From assembly GCA_041483455.1 (NCBI GenBank), contig JBGPFS010000007.1:1-30835 (forward strand): DNA of 30,835 bases, given 5' to 3'. Position numbers and translations under genes: made by a program. Within the stretch, counting starts at the first letter, position 1, and each line of letters begins with the position of its first letter. Under the pieces are notes generated by a model. That model had not been told where the DNA came from and did not search any database. It saw only the letters and a program-made list of their open reading frames with translations. The stretch is from JBGPFS01 sp041483455. GTDB taxonomy: Bacteria; Chloroflexota; Limnocylindria; Limnocylindrales; CSP1-4. Below, piece after piece: positions 1 through 7,477 of the stretch.

Positions 1-37
1 CGATGAGGCGACGATCCCGACCGCTGGACAGGTTCAC
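1..37 (-). CDS. 5' end of an unidentified gene running off the window
   Basis: A GTG at 37-35 opens a frame that stays open for 12 codons to the window edge and starts MNLSSGRDRRLI. It is supported by a strong ribosome binding site (GGAGGT at 47-42) and by a good sigma70-like promoter 50 bases upstream. Twelve residues are too few to recognise a family. It is a separate transcription unit from the micropeptide genes, which end before the hairpin at 188-216. Confidence 0.5.
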   Translation of the reverse strand, partial: MNLSSGRDRRLI

Positions 38-89
38 GACGACCTCCGTGCGGGTCCCCCGCGCGACTGACGCCGGCGGGTGTCCGCGC

Positions 90-118
90 AGTGTACGGGC
101 GTCTGCCCGGACGCGCAA
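90..118 (-). promoter_or_regulatory. sigma70-type promoter for the gene starting at 37
   Basis: On the minus strand TTGCGC (118-113) is followed by a 17-base spacer and TACACT (95-90), so initiation would fall near 83, giving a leader of about 45 bases with GGAGGT before the GTG. This is the clearest -35/-10 pair in the window and supports reading the other TANNNT boxes as -10 elements. Confidence 0.5.
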
Positions 119-187
119 CCGCATCGCTGCCGGCGCGGGATGGCGCCCCTCACTCGCCGCGTCGACGCGGTCCGGCGCCCGACATGC

Positions 188-216
188 GATGACCGCCGGA
201 AGGGCCGGCGGTCATC
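188..216 (-). terminator. hairpin ending the micropeptide unit
   Basis: A perfect 12-base inverted repeat (188-199 with 205-216, 5-base loop) lies 45 bases after the stop of the second micropeptide gene. There is no U-tract, as for most hairpins at gene ends in this window. It separates the unit from the next promoter at 118-90. Confidence 0.55.
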
Positions 217-260
217 GGATCAGGCCGGTGGGCCCGCGACCGGGCCCGCGACGTGATCGG

Positions 261-359
261 CTACCAGCGGTGGCCGGCCTGGAGGACCAGGGCCGAGCTT
301 GCCAGCGCCGAAAGGGCCAGGAGCGTTCGGAAGGCCTGAGCCTTGAAGAGCTTCTTCAT
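261..359 (-). CDS. micropeptide 2, 32-residue hydrophobic peptide
   Basis: ATG at 359-357, TAG at 263-261. The peptide begins MKKLFKAQAF, continues with a hydrophobic stretch of about 16 residues rich in Leu, Ala and Ser, and ends QAGHRW. This is a short positive-inside membrane peptide or signal-like peptide. AGGTGG lies 8 bases before the ATG, inside the end of micropeptide 1, whose stop codon is only 2 bases upstream, so the two are probably translated together. Both peptides have a basic N-terminus, an Ala/Leu helix and a G-x-R-W ending, so they look like diverged tandem copies. No known family was recognised. Roles as a membrane-enzyme modulator, toxin-like peptide or signalling peptide are all open. 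Confidence 0.6.
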   Translation of the reverse strand: MKKLFKAQAFRTLLALSALASSALVLQAGHRW

Positions 360-361
360 GG

Positions 362-451
362 CTAGTCCCACCTGATCCCTGCGCCGAGTGTGAGAGCCAT
401 CGACGCCACCAGCGCCAATGCCCAGGTGAAGCGCGCCAGGTTCGCCTTCAC
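362..451 (-). CDS. micropeptide 1, 29-residue hydrophobic peptide under a c-di-GMP riboswitch
   Basis: GTG at 451-449, TAG at 364-362. The peptide starts VKANLARF, has a hydrophobic span rich in Ala, Leu, Val and Met, and ends GAGIRWD. A good ribosome binding site (GAGGTGA, 462-456) sits 4 bases before the GTG and about 20 bases after the 3' end of the GEMM-I aptamer, so this is the first gene controlled by the riboswitch. With micropeptide 2 it forms a two-gene unit closed by the 188-216 hairpin. It is too short for normal gene callers; the evidence is the ribosome binding site, the clean frame, the paralogous partner and the riboswitch. Function unknown. Confidence 0.62.
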   Translation of the reverse strand: MKANLARFTWALALVASMALTLGAGIRWD

Positions 452-483
452 AAGATCACCTCATCCGAGAGTGGTTCGTCTCC

Positions 484-582
484 GGCCCGGCAACCGGGCG
501 GCCGTCCCGCCTCGAGAGGCGGGAGGTCCCTGGCTTTGCGTCCCCGCCTCGCGACGGGTTTGCCCTGGACGGTCCTTCGACC
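484..582 (-). promoter_or_regulatory. c-di-GMP-I riboswitch (GEMM-I)
   Basis: Read on the minus strand, the hallmark segments appear in order. CAGGGCAAACC (567-557) is followed by a 6-bp helix closed by a GCGA (GNRA) tetraloop (558-543) and then GGACGCAAAGCC (543-532). A second helix of 8 bp follows (505-524), then a 3' segment ending GGTTGCCGG (495-487). These match the conserved core of the GEMM-I aptamer, including the tetraloop-capped first helix. The 3' segment can instead fold into a 6-bp hairpin (485-490 with 494-499), a possible switch helix. No U-tract follows, and the ribosome binding site of micropeptide 1 is about 20 bases downstream, so translational control is plausible. An additional 7-bp hairpin (583-601) precedes the aptamer, and a weak -10 candidate TACGTT lies at 617-612. 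Confidence 0.88.
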
Positions 583-691
583 GGAGACGTCCGTCGTCTC
601 CAGCGCGAACGTACGGCCGAGATGGGGGCCGCTCCATGGGTCGTCGGTACCGGTCGGGTCACACCTTCGGGGGAGGTTCCTCGATGCACCA

Positions 692-725
692 CCGGGCGGC
701 CGGGAGTCCCGGAGTCCGCGCCCGG
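692..725 (-). terminator. hairpin after the DUF5317 gene
   Basis: A GC-only inverted repeat (CCGGGCG at 692-698 with CGCCCGG at 719-725) begins 4 bases past the DUF5317 stop. It probably ends the GGDEF-EAL/DUF5317 transcript before the riboswitch unit starts near 605. There is no U-tract. Confidence 0.35.
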
Positions 726-728
726 GCC

Positions 729-1274
729 TCAGGCGGCCGTCGGGGCTCTGCCCGGCGACCAGCGCATCCCGGCGACGATGACCAGCGCGACGCCCAGCCC
801 GATCATCAGATCGCCGACACTGAAGACGTTGGCCAGGGGCAGCCAGCCAGGCAAGGCGAAGACGTCGGTGAGCGGCGAGAGCGCCGGGTCCGGCAGGACC
901 GCGCTGTTCGAGTAGACGGTGGCCGGGACCTTGTGGAGGGCGGCCAGCGCGGCCGGCGAGACCGGCATGAATCCTCCGTTGGCGGCGATGGCCGCGAAGT
1001 TCGCGAGCGCCCCGAGCGCGACGATCGGCATGCCCGCGACGCCGAGGTTACGGGCGAGCGCGAGGAGGACGAGACCAGTCGAGGCGACATAGAGCGGCGC
1101 ACCAAGGTCGCCGACCCGCTCGGTGACGGGTGGCGAGAAGAGGATCACCTGGGCGGCGAAACCCGCGAACACGAGCGGGGCCCACCGGAAGCGGATCGCC
1201 GCGAGACCGGCGGGTCGGCCGCCGAGGGCGAGGCCGACGACCAGGCCGAGCAGGATCGCGTAGAGGATGAACAT
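729..1274 (-). CDS. DUF5317 family integral membrane protein
   Basis: A 181-residue protein with about five hydrophobic segments and conserved small-residue stretches (ANGGFMPVSP, NVFSVGDLMIGLG) typical of DUF5317 proteins. The family is found in Chloroflexota and Actinobacteria and has no established function. The ATG at 1274 is fixed by AGGAGA 6 bases upstream. The gene starts 15 bases after the stop of the GGDEF-EAL gene on the same strand, so the two are probably co-transcribed. A membrane role linked to c-di-GMP signalling is suggested only by position. Confidence 0.85.
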   Translation of the reverse strand: MFILYAILLGLVVGLALGGRPAGLAAIRFRWAPLVFAGFAAQVILFSPPVTERVGDLGAPLYVASTGLVLLALARNLGVAGMPIVALGALANFAAIAANGGFMPVSPAALAALHKVPATVYSNSAVLPDPALSPLTDVFALPGWLPLANVFSVGDLMIGLGVALVIVAGMRWSPGRAPTAA

Positions 1275-1289
1275 CCAGTCTCCTAGGAA

Positions 1290-4010
1290 TCAGGCTCCGA
1301 AGACCGCACCGGTCGCGCCCACGACCCGTCCGATCGCTGAAGATGCCGGCTCGCTCACTCCGACCGACCCTTCGGGCGACGCCAGCCCGAGGAAGGCGGC
1401 CAGCTTCGCGGCGGGCAGCGGCCGAGCGAAGAGGTATCCCTGACCGAACTCGCAGCCGAGCGCCTGGAGCCGCTCCAGCTGGCCGGGCTCCTCGATCCCT
1501 TCGGCGATGATCCGCAGGTCGAGGGTCCGGCCGAGAGCCACGATCGCGCCGGCGAACGCCCACTCCTCCGACGACACGCCGGAGGGCCCGATGAAGTCCT
1601 TGGCGATCTTGAGGATGTCGACCGGGAACCGGCGCAGGTAGCTGAGCGACGAGTAGCCCGTCCCGAAGTCGTCGATGGCGATCCGGACACCCCGTTCGCG
1701 CAGCGCCTGGAGCTTGACGATCGACGCCTCGGTGTCGCGGAACATCGCGGTCTCGGTGACCTCGATGATCAGCCGGGCGGGATCGAACCCGGTCTCGCGG
1801 AGGATCGTCTCGACCTGTTCGAGGAAGTCGGCCTGCTGGAGCTCGACCGGCGACACGTTGACACTCAGGCTGAGCTCACGCCCGGGCACCAGGGCCTCGT
1901 TCCAGGCCCGAACGTCGCTCGCAGCCTGGGCCATCACCCAGCGGCCCAGGCCGAGGATGCTGCCCGTCTCTTCGGCGAGCGGGATGAACGCATCGGGCCC
2001 GACGATCCCGCGGACCGGGTGGCACCAGCGGACGAGGGCTTCGACTCCCATCGTGGTCCCGTCGTCGAGCCCGACGATGGGCTGGAAATACGTGACGAGC
2101 TCGCCGCGCGCGACTGCCCGTGACAGCTCCGACGACAGCTCGTGGCGGGCGATCAGGGCCGCGTGCATCGTGGGTTCGAAGACCGAGAACCGGCGCTTTC
2201 CCTGAGCCTTCGCCGTGTACATCGCCACGTCGGCGTTGCGGAGGAGCTCGTCGGCGGTCTGGTCATCGTGGCGCGCCATCGCGATCCCGATGCTCGCCCC
2301 GACCAGGACCTCGTGGCCAGCGATCGGGAACCCACCGCAGATCACATCGATGAGCCGGCGGGCCACCGCGACGGCCCGTTCCAGCGCGGGAGCGTCGACG
2401 AGCAGGACGGCGAACTCATCGCCGCCGAGCCGGGCTGCGATGTCCCCCTCGCGGATGCAGCCGCGGATCCGCTCGGCCACGGCCACGAGCAGCTCGTCAC
2501 CGGCGGCATGCCCGAGCGTGTCATTCACGACCTTGAAGTCGTCGAGGTCGAGGAACAGGACGACCGGCCGGGAGTCGTCGATGCGGATATCGTGGAGGCG
2601 AAGGTCCACCTCCTCCGAGAAGAGCGACCGGTTCGCCAGGTCCGTCAGCGGGTCGTGGTAGGCCTGATAGCGGAGCTGCTCCTTGAGGTGGGAAAGCTCG
2701 GCCAGCGACTGCTCGAGCTGACCGTTCTCGAGCGCCACGGCGGCCTGGTTCGCGAGGGTCTCCAGGAGCCGCAGGTCGTCCTCGGTGAACCTCGTGCCCT
2801 CGGTCAGGCGGTTCACGATCGCGAGCGTCCCGATCTCGCCGGATTCACCCGTGAGCGGGGCGATCATGGCCTGGCGGATGACCATCACCCGCCCGCCCGG
2901 CGTCCGGGCCGGGGTCGCCAGGACCGGTCGACGGTCGGCGGGGTCACGGCCGTCGCCATGATCGCGGACCGGTCGGACGATGGGCGTCATCATCTCGGGT
3001 GGCGAGTCCTGCTGGGACGTGGTCCGGAGCGCCTGCGAGGCATCCGCGCTCGGGACGAGGACGATCTCGGCGAGCTCGGCCCGGAACATCGTTCGGGCGT
3101 GATCGAGAAGCGAGACGAGGGCGACGTCCAACTCCGGGGAGTGCTGAAGGATGCGGCTGGACTGGTAGAGCAGGTTCAGCCGCTCGTGCTTCTCGCGCTC
3201 GGAGACGTAGGCCCCGTAGGCCAGGAAGACCGTGACGAGCGGCACGACCAGGAGCCAGATCGCCGCCGAGTCGTGTACGAGGACCGACATCGCCAGCAAG
3301 GCGAGGCTCGTGTTCGCCAGCGCCACGAGCCCGCCGAACTGGATCATCTCGGGCAGCTTCTGGAACTGCGGCGCACCCCCCGAGAAGGTGATCGCGGCGG
3401 CGATCGTCACGCATCCCACGACGTTCGCGACGAGCGTCGCGACGATGGCCGCGATCCAGCCTCGGGGCTCCGGGTCGAGGTCGAGCCGCCCCACCAATCG
3501 AAAGACGGAGATCGTCACGACCGCCACCAGGAGGTAGTTCGAGACGTTGAAGAAGAGCTTGAGCATCGTCTGGCGCGACCCCAGGGCAAGCGCGGCCGTC
3601 GACCCCACCAGCACGGAGACGAGGTAGAGCTCCGGTGGGACGAGGAACAGTCCGAGGACCGCCGGCAGCTCGCTCAGCGAGAACGCGTGCGTCTCGCGCC
3701 GGAAGTGGACCTCGACCACCTTGAGCTCGGTCAGGAAGAACCCGAACGCGAGGATCGGCCAGGGCAGCTCGAATGGTCGGTCGAAGGTCGTGAGGCCGCG
3801 GACCTGGGTCAGGTAGCCCAGGCCGGCGAAACAGAGCAGGACGAGGGAGAACGTCAGGACGCGGACCACCGCGGGCGCCATGAGTGCACGCCGTCTCGCG
3901 ATGACCGCCCGCGAGACCACGGCGATCCGATGTTGCGTCTCGAGCATTCCGCGGCGGACCTTGTGGACAGCCGCGCTCGGTCGAGGTGAAGCCACAGGTC
4001 CATTCTTCAC
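1290..4010 (-). CDS. membrane GAF-GGDEF-EAL protein (c-di-GMP synthase/phosphodiesterase)
   Basis: A 906-residue protein. Residues about 45-270 hold 7-8 membrane spans, a GAF domain follows (about 280-435), then GGDEF (about 455-615) and EAL (about 630-880). The diguanylate cyclase site reads GGDEF at 529-533, with an intact inhibitory RxxD site (REGD, 520-523) five residues before it. The EAL domain has VEALVRW (E657), the NVS motif, IEVTE, IDDFGTGYSS (780-788), K801 and EGIE (837-840). The usual Asp after K-I is Ala (KIA), a substitution also seen in active members of related groups. Both activities look possible. GTG at 4010 is the longest start; the ATG at 3947 (residue 22, MLETQH) is an alternative. 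The gene lies upstream of DUF5317 and of a riboswitch that senses its product. Confidence 0.93.
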   Translation of the reverse strand: MKNGPVASPRPSAAVHKVRRGMLETQHRIAVVSRAVIARRRALMAPAVVRVLTFSLVLLCFAGLGYLTQVRGLTTFDRPFELPWPILAFGFFLTELKVVEVHFRRETHAFSLSELPAVLGLFLVPPELYLVSVLVGSTAALALGSRQTMLKLFFNVSNYLLVAVVTISVFRLVGRLDLDPEPRGWIAAIVATLVANVVGCVTIAAAITFSGGAPQFQKLPEMIQFGGLVALANTSLALLAMSVLVHDSAAIWLLVVPLVTVFLAYGAYVSEREKHERLNLLYQSSRILQHSPELDVALVSLLDHARTMFRAELAEIVLVPSADASQALRTTSQQDSPPEMMTPIVRPVRDHGDGRDPADRRPVLATPARTPGGRVMVIRQAMIAPLTGESGEIGTLAIVNRLTEGTRFTEDDLRLLETLANQAAVALENGQLEQSLAELSHLKEQLRYQAYHDPLTDLANRSLFSEEVDLRLHDIRIDDSRPVVLFLDLDDFKVVNDTLGHAAGDELLVAVAERIRGCIREGDIAARLGGDEFAVLLVDAPALERAVAVARRLIDVICGGFPIAGHEVLVGASIGIAMARHDDQTADELLRNADVAMYTAKAQGKRRFSVFEPTMHAALIARHELSSELSRAVARGELVTYFQPIVGLDDGTTMGVEALVRWCHPVRGIVGPDAFIPLAEETGSILGLGRWVMAQAASDVRAWNEALVPGRELSLSVNVSPVELQQADFLEQVETILRETGFDPARLIIEVTETAMFRDTEASIVKLQALRERGVRIAIDDFGTGYSSLSYLRRFPVDILKIAKDFIGPSGVSSEEWAFAGAIVALGRTLDLRIIAEGIEEPGQLERLQALGCEFGQGYLFARPLPAAKLAAFLGLASPEGSVGVSEPASSAIGRVVGATGAVFGA

Positions 4011-4019
4011 GCGTCTTCG

Positions 4020-4060
4020 GTGTACCGACGCCCCACCGGTGGTACCCCCGCCGTGGTACC
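4020..4060. promoter_or_regulatory. repeated GGT-TACC elements between divergent genes
   Basis: Three related elements lie just before the GGDEF-EAL start and upstream of the leuC promoter: GGTGTACC (4020-4027), GGTGGTACC (4038-4046, overlapping the palindrome CCACCGGTGG at 4033-4042) and GTGGTACC (4053-4060). Their 14-18 base spacing suggests binding sites for a regulator of one or both divergent genes. No regulator is identified. Confidence 0.3.
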
Positions 4061-4108
4061 GATGGCCGCACGAGGCTTGGCAGGCCGGCCGTCCGGCGTC
4101 CCGTCCGG

Positions 4109-4137
4109 GCCGGCCTTCGGGCCGGCTCTGCTACCCT
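4109..4137 (+). promoter_or_regulatory. leuC promoter region with UUCG-capped hairpin
   Basis: A perfect 7-bp inverted repeat with a TTCG loop (4109-4115 with 4120-4126) is followed directly by TACCCT (4132-4137), the best -10 candidate for leuC, putting initiation near 4144 and leaving a leader of about 30 bases. No -35 match was found. The hairpin could instead be an operator or a terminator of readthrough. No leader peptide with leucine codons was seen, so classic leu attenuation is not supported. Confidence 0.35.
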
Positions 4138-4174
4138 GACGGCCCGCGAACCCATCCCAGGAGCCCGACGCGTC

Positions 4175-5620
4175 GTGTCCGACCCTCGCGCCCGTACCCT
4201 CGTCGAGAAGATCTGGGACGACCACGTGGTCGTCGCCGAGCCGGGCGCCCCGGCGGTCCTCGGGATCGACCTCCACCTCGTCCACGAGGTGACCAGCCCA
4301 CAGGCGTTCAGCGGGCTGCGCGACCGCGGGCTCACGGTCCGCCGACCCGACCGGACGGTGGCGACCGCCGATCACTCGATCCCGACCCACGACCGCTCGC
4401 TGCCGATCGTCGATGCCCTGGCCGCGGCCCAGGTCCAGATGCTCACCGACAACTGCGCCGAGTTCGGGATCCCGCTTCACGGCCTGGGCTCTCCGAACCA
4501 GGGCATCGTCCACATCATCGGGCCGGAGCTCGGGCTCACCCAGCCGGGCATGACCATCGTCTGCGGCGACTCGCACACGGCCACGCACGGGGCGTTCGGG
4601 GCGCTGGCCTTCGGGATCGGGACGAGCGAGGTCGAGATGGTCCTCGCCACCCAGTGCCTGCTCCAGCGGACGCCGAAGACGTACGAGGTCCGAGTCGACG
4701 GGCGACTCGCACCCGGGGTCAGCGCGAAGGACGTCATCCTGACCCTGATCGCCCGGATCGGGATCGCCGGCGGGACCGGCCACGTGTTCGAGTACACCGG
4801 AGAAGCGATCCGCGCCTTGACGATGGAGGAGCGGATGACCATCTGCAACATGAGCATCGAGGGGGGCGCCCGGGCCGGACTGGTCGCCCCGGACGAGACC
4901 ACCTTCGCCTACCTCGCCGGCCGACCCCACGTGCCGGCGGGTCCGGCCTGGGACGCGGCGGTCGTGCGCTGGCGGGCGCTGCCGAGCGACCCCGGGGCGA
5001 CCTACGACCGGGCGATCTCGATCGACGCCTCGACCCTCGAGCCGATGGTGACCTACGGGACGAATCCCGGGATGGGGATCCCGATCACCGGCCGCGTTCC
5101 CGATCCGGCGGCGGTGGCCGACCCGGCCGGCCGGCGCGCCCTGGAGCGGGCGCTCGAGTACATGGACCTGCGCCCGGACGAGCCGATCATCGGGCGGCCG
5201 GTCGACGTGGTCTTCATCGGCTCGTGCACGAACGGGCGGATCAGCGACCTCCGCCTGGCCGCCGCGCTGCTGCGCGACCGGACCGTCGCGAGCGGGGTCC
5301 GGGTGCTGGTCGTGCCGGGCTCCCAGGAGGTGAAGAAGGAAGCTGAGCGCGAGGGTCTGGACCGGGTCTTCCGGGCCGCCGGCGCGGAGTGGCGCGAAGC
5401 GGGCTGCTCGATGTGCATCGCCATGAACGGCGACCAGCTGGCCCCCGGCCAGTACGCGGTAAGCACGTCGAACCGGAACTTCGAGGGCCGCCAAGGCAAG
5501 GGTGGCCGGACGTTCCTCGCTTCGCCGCTGACGGCAGCCGCGTCGGCGCTCTCCGGGGTCGTCACGGATCCGCGGACCGTCCCGGGCGTCGAGGCCGCGG
5601 TCGGTCTCGGCGGCCGCTGA
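4175..5620 (+). CDS. leuC: 3-isopropylmalate dehydratase large subunit
   Basis: Large subunit of isopropylmalate isomerase, which converts 2- to 3-isopropylmalate in leucine synthesis with a [4Fe-4S] cluster. The cluster ligands are visible: Cys351 in GSCTNGR and Cys411/Cys414 in GCSMC, matching the family's usual positions. Other signatures are GDSHTATHGAFG and the N-terminal TLVEKIWDDHVV. The 481-residue length is normal. The GTG at 4175 is chosen because AGGAG lies 11 bases upstream and the family N-terminus begins here; the frame is open back to 3986, but that part is not conserved. leuD follows 5 bases after the stop. Confidence 0.96.
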   Translation: MSDPRARTLVEKIWDDHVVVAEPGAPAVLGIDLHLVHEVTSPQAFSGLRDRGLTVRRPDRTVATADHSIPTHDRSLPIVDALAAAQVQMLTDNCAEFGIPLHGLGSPNQGIVHIIGPELGLTQPGMTIVCGDSHTATHGAFGALAFGIGTSEVEMVLATQCLLQRTPKTYEVRVDGRLAPGVSAKDVILTLIARIGIAGGTGHVFEYTGEAIRALTMEERMTICNMSIEGGARAGLVAPDETTFAYLAGRPHVPAGPAWDAAVVRWRALPSDPGATYDRAISIDASTLEPMVTYGTNPGMGIPITGRVPDPAAVADPAGRRALERALEYMDLRPDEPIIGRPVDVVFIGSCTNGRISDLRLAAALLRDRTVASGVRVLVVPGSQEVKKEAEREGLDRVFRAAGAEWREAGCSMCIAMNGDQLAPGQYAVSTSNRNFEGRQGKGGRTFLASPLTAAASALSGVVTDPRTVPGVEAAVGLGGR

Positions 5621-5625
5621 GCCGG

Positions 5626-6258
5626 ATGGCAGCCATGGCCGAACCGTTCGTCACGTTCACTAGCAAGGTGATCCCCCTGCCCCGGGAGAACGTCGACACC
5701 GACCAGATCGTGCCCGCCCGGTACCTCAAGGCCACCGACAAGGCCGGCCTGGCCGAGGCCCTCTTCCGCGACTGGCGGTTCGAGGAGTCGGGCGCGCTGC
5801 GCGAGCCCCGCTTCGTCCTCGACCGGCCCGAGATGGCCGGGCGGCAGATCCTGCTCGCCGGCGGCAACTTCGGGGCAGGGTCGTCACGCGAGCACGCGCC
5901 ATGGGCGCTCAGCGCCTGGGGGATCCGGGCGATCCTCTCGACGAGCTTCGCCGACATCTTCCGCAGCAACAGCCTCAAGAACGGGCTGCTCCCGATCGTG
6001 GTCGAGGCCGAGCGCCACCGCCAGCTCTTCGAGCGACTCGCCACCGACCCGGAGGCCGAGTTCACGGTCGACCTCGGGAGCCAGCTCGTCCACCTGCCCG
6101 GCGACGAGGATCTCCCGTTCGAGGTCGACCCGTTCGCCAAGCAGATGATCCTCGCGGGCACCGACGAGATCGGCTGGCTCCTCGGCCGGACCGCCGCCAT
6201 CGACGCCTACGAAGCGGCCCACCCCGGCCGGATCGACACGCGCCTCGGCGCACGCTGA
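5626..6258 (+). CDS. leuD: 3-isopropylmalate dehydratase small subunit
   Basis: Small (swivel-domain) subunit of isopropylmalate isomerase, partner of the LeuC just upstream. Family motifs are ENVDTDQIVPARYLK near the N-terminus, GGNFGAGSSREHAPWAL (substrate-binding loop), and FADIFRSNSLKNGLLP. The protein is about 210 residues, normal for bacterial LeuD. ATG at 5626 is 5 bases past the leuC stop; ATG at 5635 is equally possible. Neither has a good ribosome binding site, which fits translational reinitiation from leuC. Confidence 0.96.
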   Translation: MAAMAEPFVTFTSKVIPLPRENVDTDQIVPARYLKATDKAGLAEALFRDWRFEESGALREPRFVLDRPEMAGRQILLAGGNFGAGSSREHAPWALSAWGIRAILSTSFADIFRSNSLKNGLLPIVVEAERHRQLFERLATDPEAEFTVDLGSQLVHLPGDEDLPFEVDPFAKQMILAGTDEIGWLLGRTAAIDAYEAAHPGRIDTRLGAR

Positions 6259-6292
6259 CGGCGTCGGCCGGGCTGCGCGGATACTGGACGGC

Positions 6293-7477
6293 GTGACCTT
6301 CCTCGACTGGGCGATCGCGGGCCTCCTCGTCGTCGCGTTCATCGCCGGGATGGCCTCCGGGGCCTTCCCGCAGCTGGGCGGGCTCTTCGGCGCGGCGCTC
6401 GGCGGAGCGGTCGCGATCCTGGCGATCCTGCCGCTGGCCCGCGACTGGCTTACTTCGCTCGAGCCGATCGTCCGGACGATCGTCGCCGTGGGCGGCCTCG
6501 TCATCTGCGTCGCCTTCGGCGAGCTCTTCGGATCGGCGGCCGGGCGCCGGGTCCGCGAACGGCTGGTCGCCCACGAGTTCCTCGGCAGCGTGGATCGTGG
6601 GGTCGGCGGACTCGTCGGGCTTGCCCAGGGCATCCTGGTGGCCTGGCTCATCGGCGGGTTGATCGCGGTCGGCCCGATCCAGCAGCTCGCGGGGCCGGCC
6701 CAGAACTCGAAGCTCCTGCGCGCGCTCGGCGGGGTCCTGCCGCCGGCCGCGGAGATCGCCGGCGACGTGGGACGCTTCCTCAGCGCGAACGGTATCCCGG
6801 AGCTCTTCACCGGCTTCGAGCCGATCCCGGCCGCCCCGGTGACCCTGCCGACCGCGGCGGGCGCGGCGCGGATCGCCGCGGCCGCGCTCGGGGCGACGGT
6901 CCGGGTCCGCTCGACGGCCTGCGGCTCGATCCTGACCGGGACCGGGTTCGTCGTGAAGCCAGGCTACGTGGTGACGAATGCCCACGTCGTCGCCGGCGGC
7001 AGGGGGATCCAGGTGGGCCGGGATGGCGAGGCCCTCGTCGACGCCACGCCCGTCCTGTTCGATACGAAGCTCGACATCGCCGTCCTGTGGGCACCGGGCC
7101 TTCGGACGACGACCGTCGTCTTCGCGACGGCGGTCCCCGGCCGGGGCACGATGGCAGTCGCGCTCGGCCACCCGGGCGGAGCGAACCTGACCGTCGTTCC
7201 CGCCGCGGTGACGGCCTCGTACCTGGCCGACGGGCGTGACCTGTACGGGAAGGCGACCGTGACCCGGACGATCGTCGAGCTCCGCGCCGCGATCCGCGGC
7301 GGCGACAGCGGTGGACCGCTCGTCCTGGCCGATGGCACGGTCGGCGGCGTGGTCTTCGCCGACGCCCGCACAGACCCGAGCGTCGGCTATGCACTCTCGC
7401 CGATCGAGGTCGCAGCGCGGGTAGCGCCGGCGCTCGGGCGGGCCGCTGGCGTCGGGGTCGGGGCCTGCCTCCCGTGA
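6293..7477 (+). CDS. CvpA-domain membrane serine protease (MarP-like)
   Basis: 394 residues. The first ~125 form four membrane segments of the CvpA (colicin V production) type, followed by a trypsin-like domain whose catalytic triad is visible as His231 (TNAHVV), Asp261 (LDIAVLW) and Ser339 (GGDSGGPL). Two cysteines flank the protease domain, Cys210 and Cys392. In mycobacterial MarP (periplasmic acid-resistance protease) the triad and an activating disulfide sit at almost the same positions, so redox-dependent activation is likely here too. GTG at 6293, 34 bases after leuD, has no clear ribosome binding site. The stop overlaps the next start (GTGA), suggesting coupling to the DUF885 gene. Confidence 0.88.
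   Translation: MTFLDWAIAGLLVVAFIAGMASGAFPQLGGLFGAALGGAVAILAILPLARDWLTSLEPIVRTIVAVGGLVICVAFGELFGSAAGRRVRERLVAHEFLGSVDRGVGGLVGLAQGILVAWLIGGLIAVGPIQQLAGPAQNSKLLRALGGVLPPAAEIAGDVGRFLSANGIPELFTGFEPIPAAPVTLPTAAGAARIAAAALGATVRVRSTACGSILTGTGFVVKPGYVVTNAHVVAGGRGIQVGRDGEALVDATPVLFDTKLDIAVLWAPGLRTTTVVFATAVPGRGTMAVALGHPGGANLTVVPAAVTASYLADGRDLYGKATVTRTIVELRAAIRGGDSGGPLVLADGTVGGVVFADARTDPSVGYALSPIEVAARVAPALGRAAGVGVGACLP

Noticed and set aside
230..252. Two copies of GGGCCCGCGAC in a 12-base period
   Set aside because: Only two copies in GC-rich non-coding sequence; probably chance.
2142..3989. A long open frame on the plus strand opposite the GGDEF-EAL gene (over 600 codons)
   Set aside because: Its product is a low-complexity mix of Arg, Asp, Glu, Gly and His with no motif, as expected from the antisense frame of a very GC-rich gene. 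The minus strand has all diagnostic motifs.
4144..4174. Leucine-rich leader peptide for attenuation of leuC
   Set aside because: No short frame with consecutive leucine codons is found between the likely transcript start and the leuC GTG.
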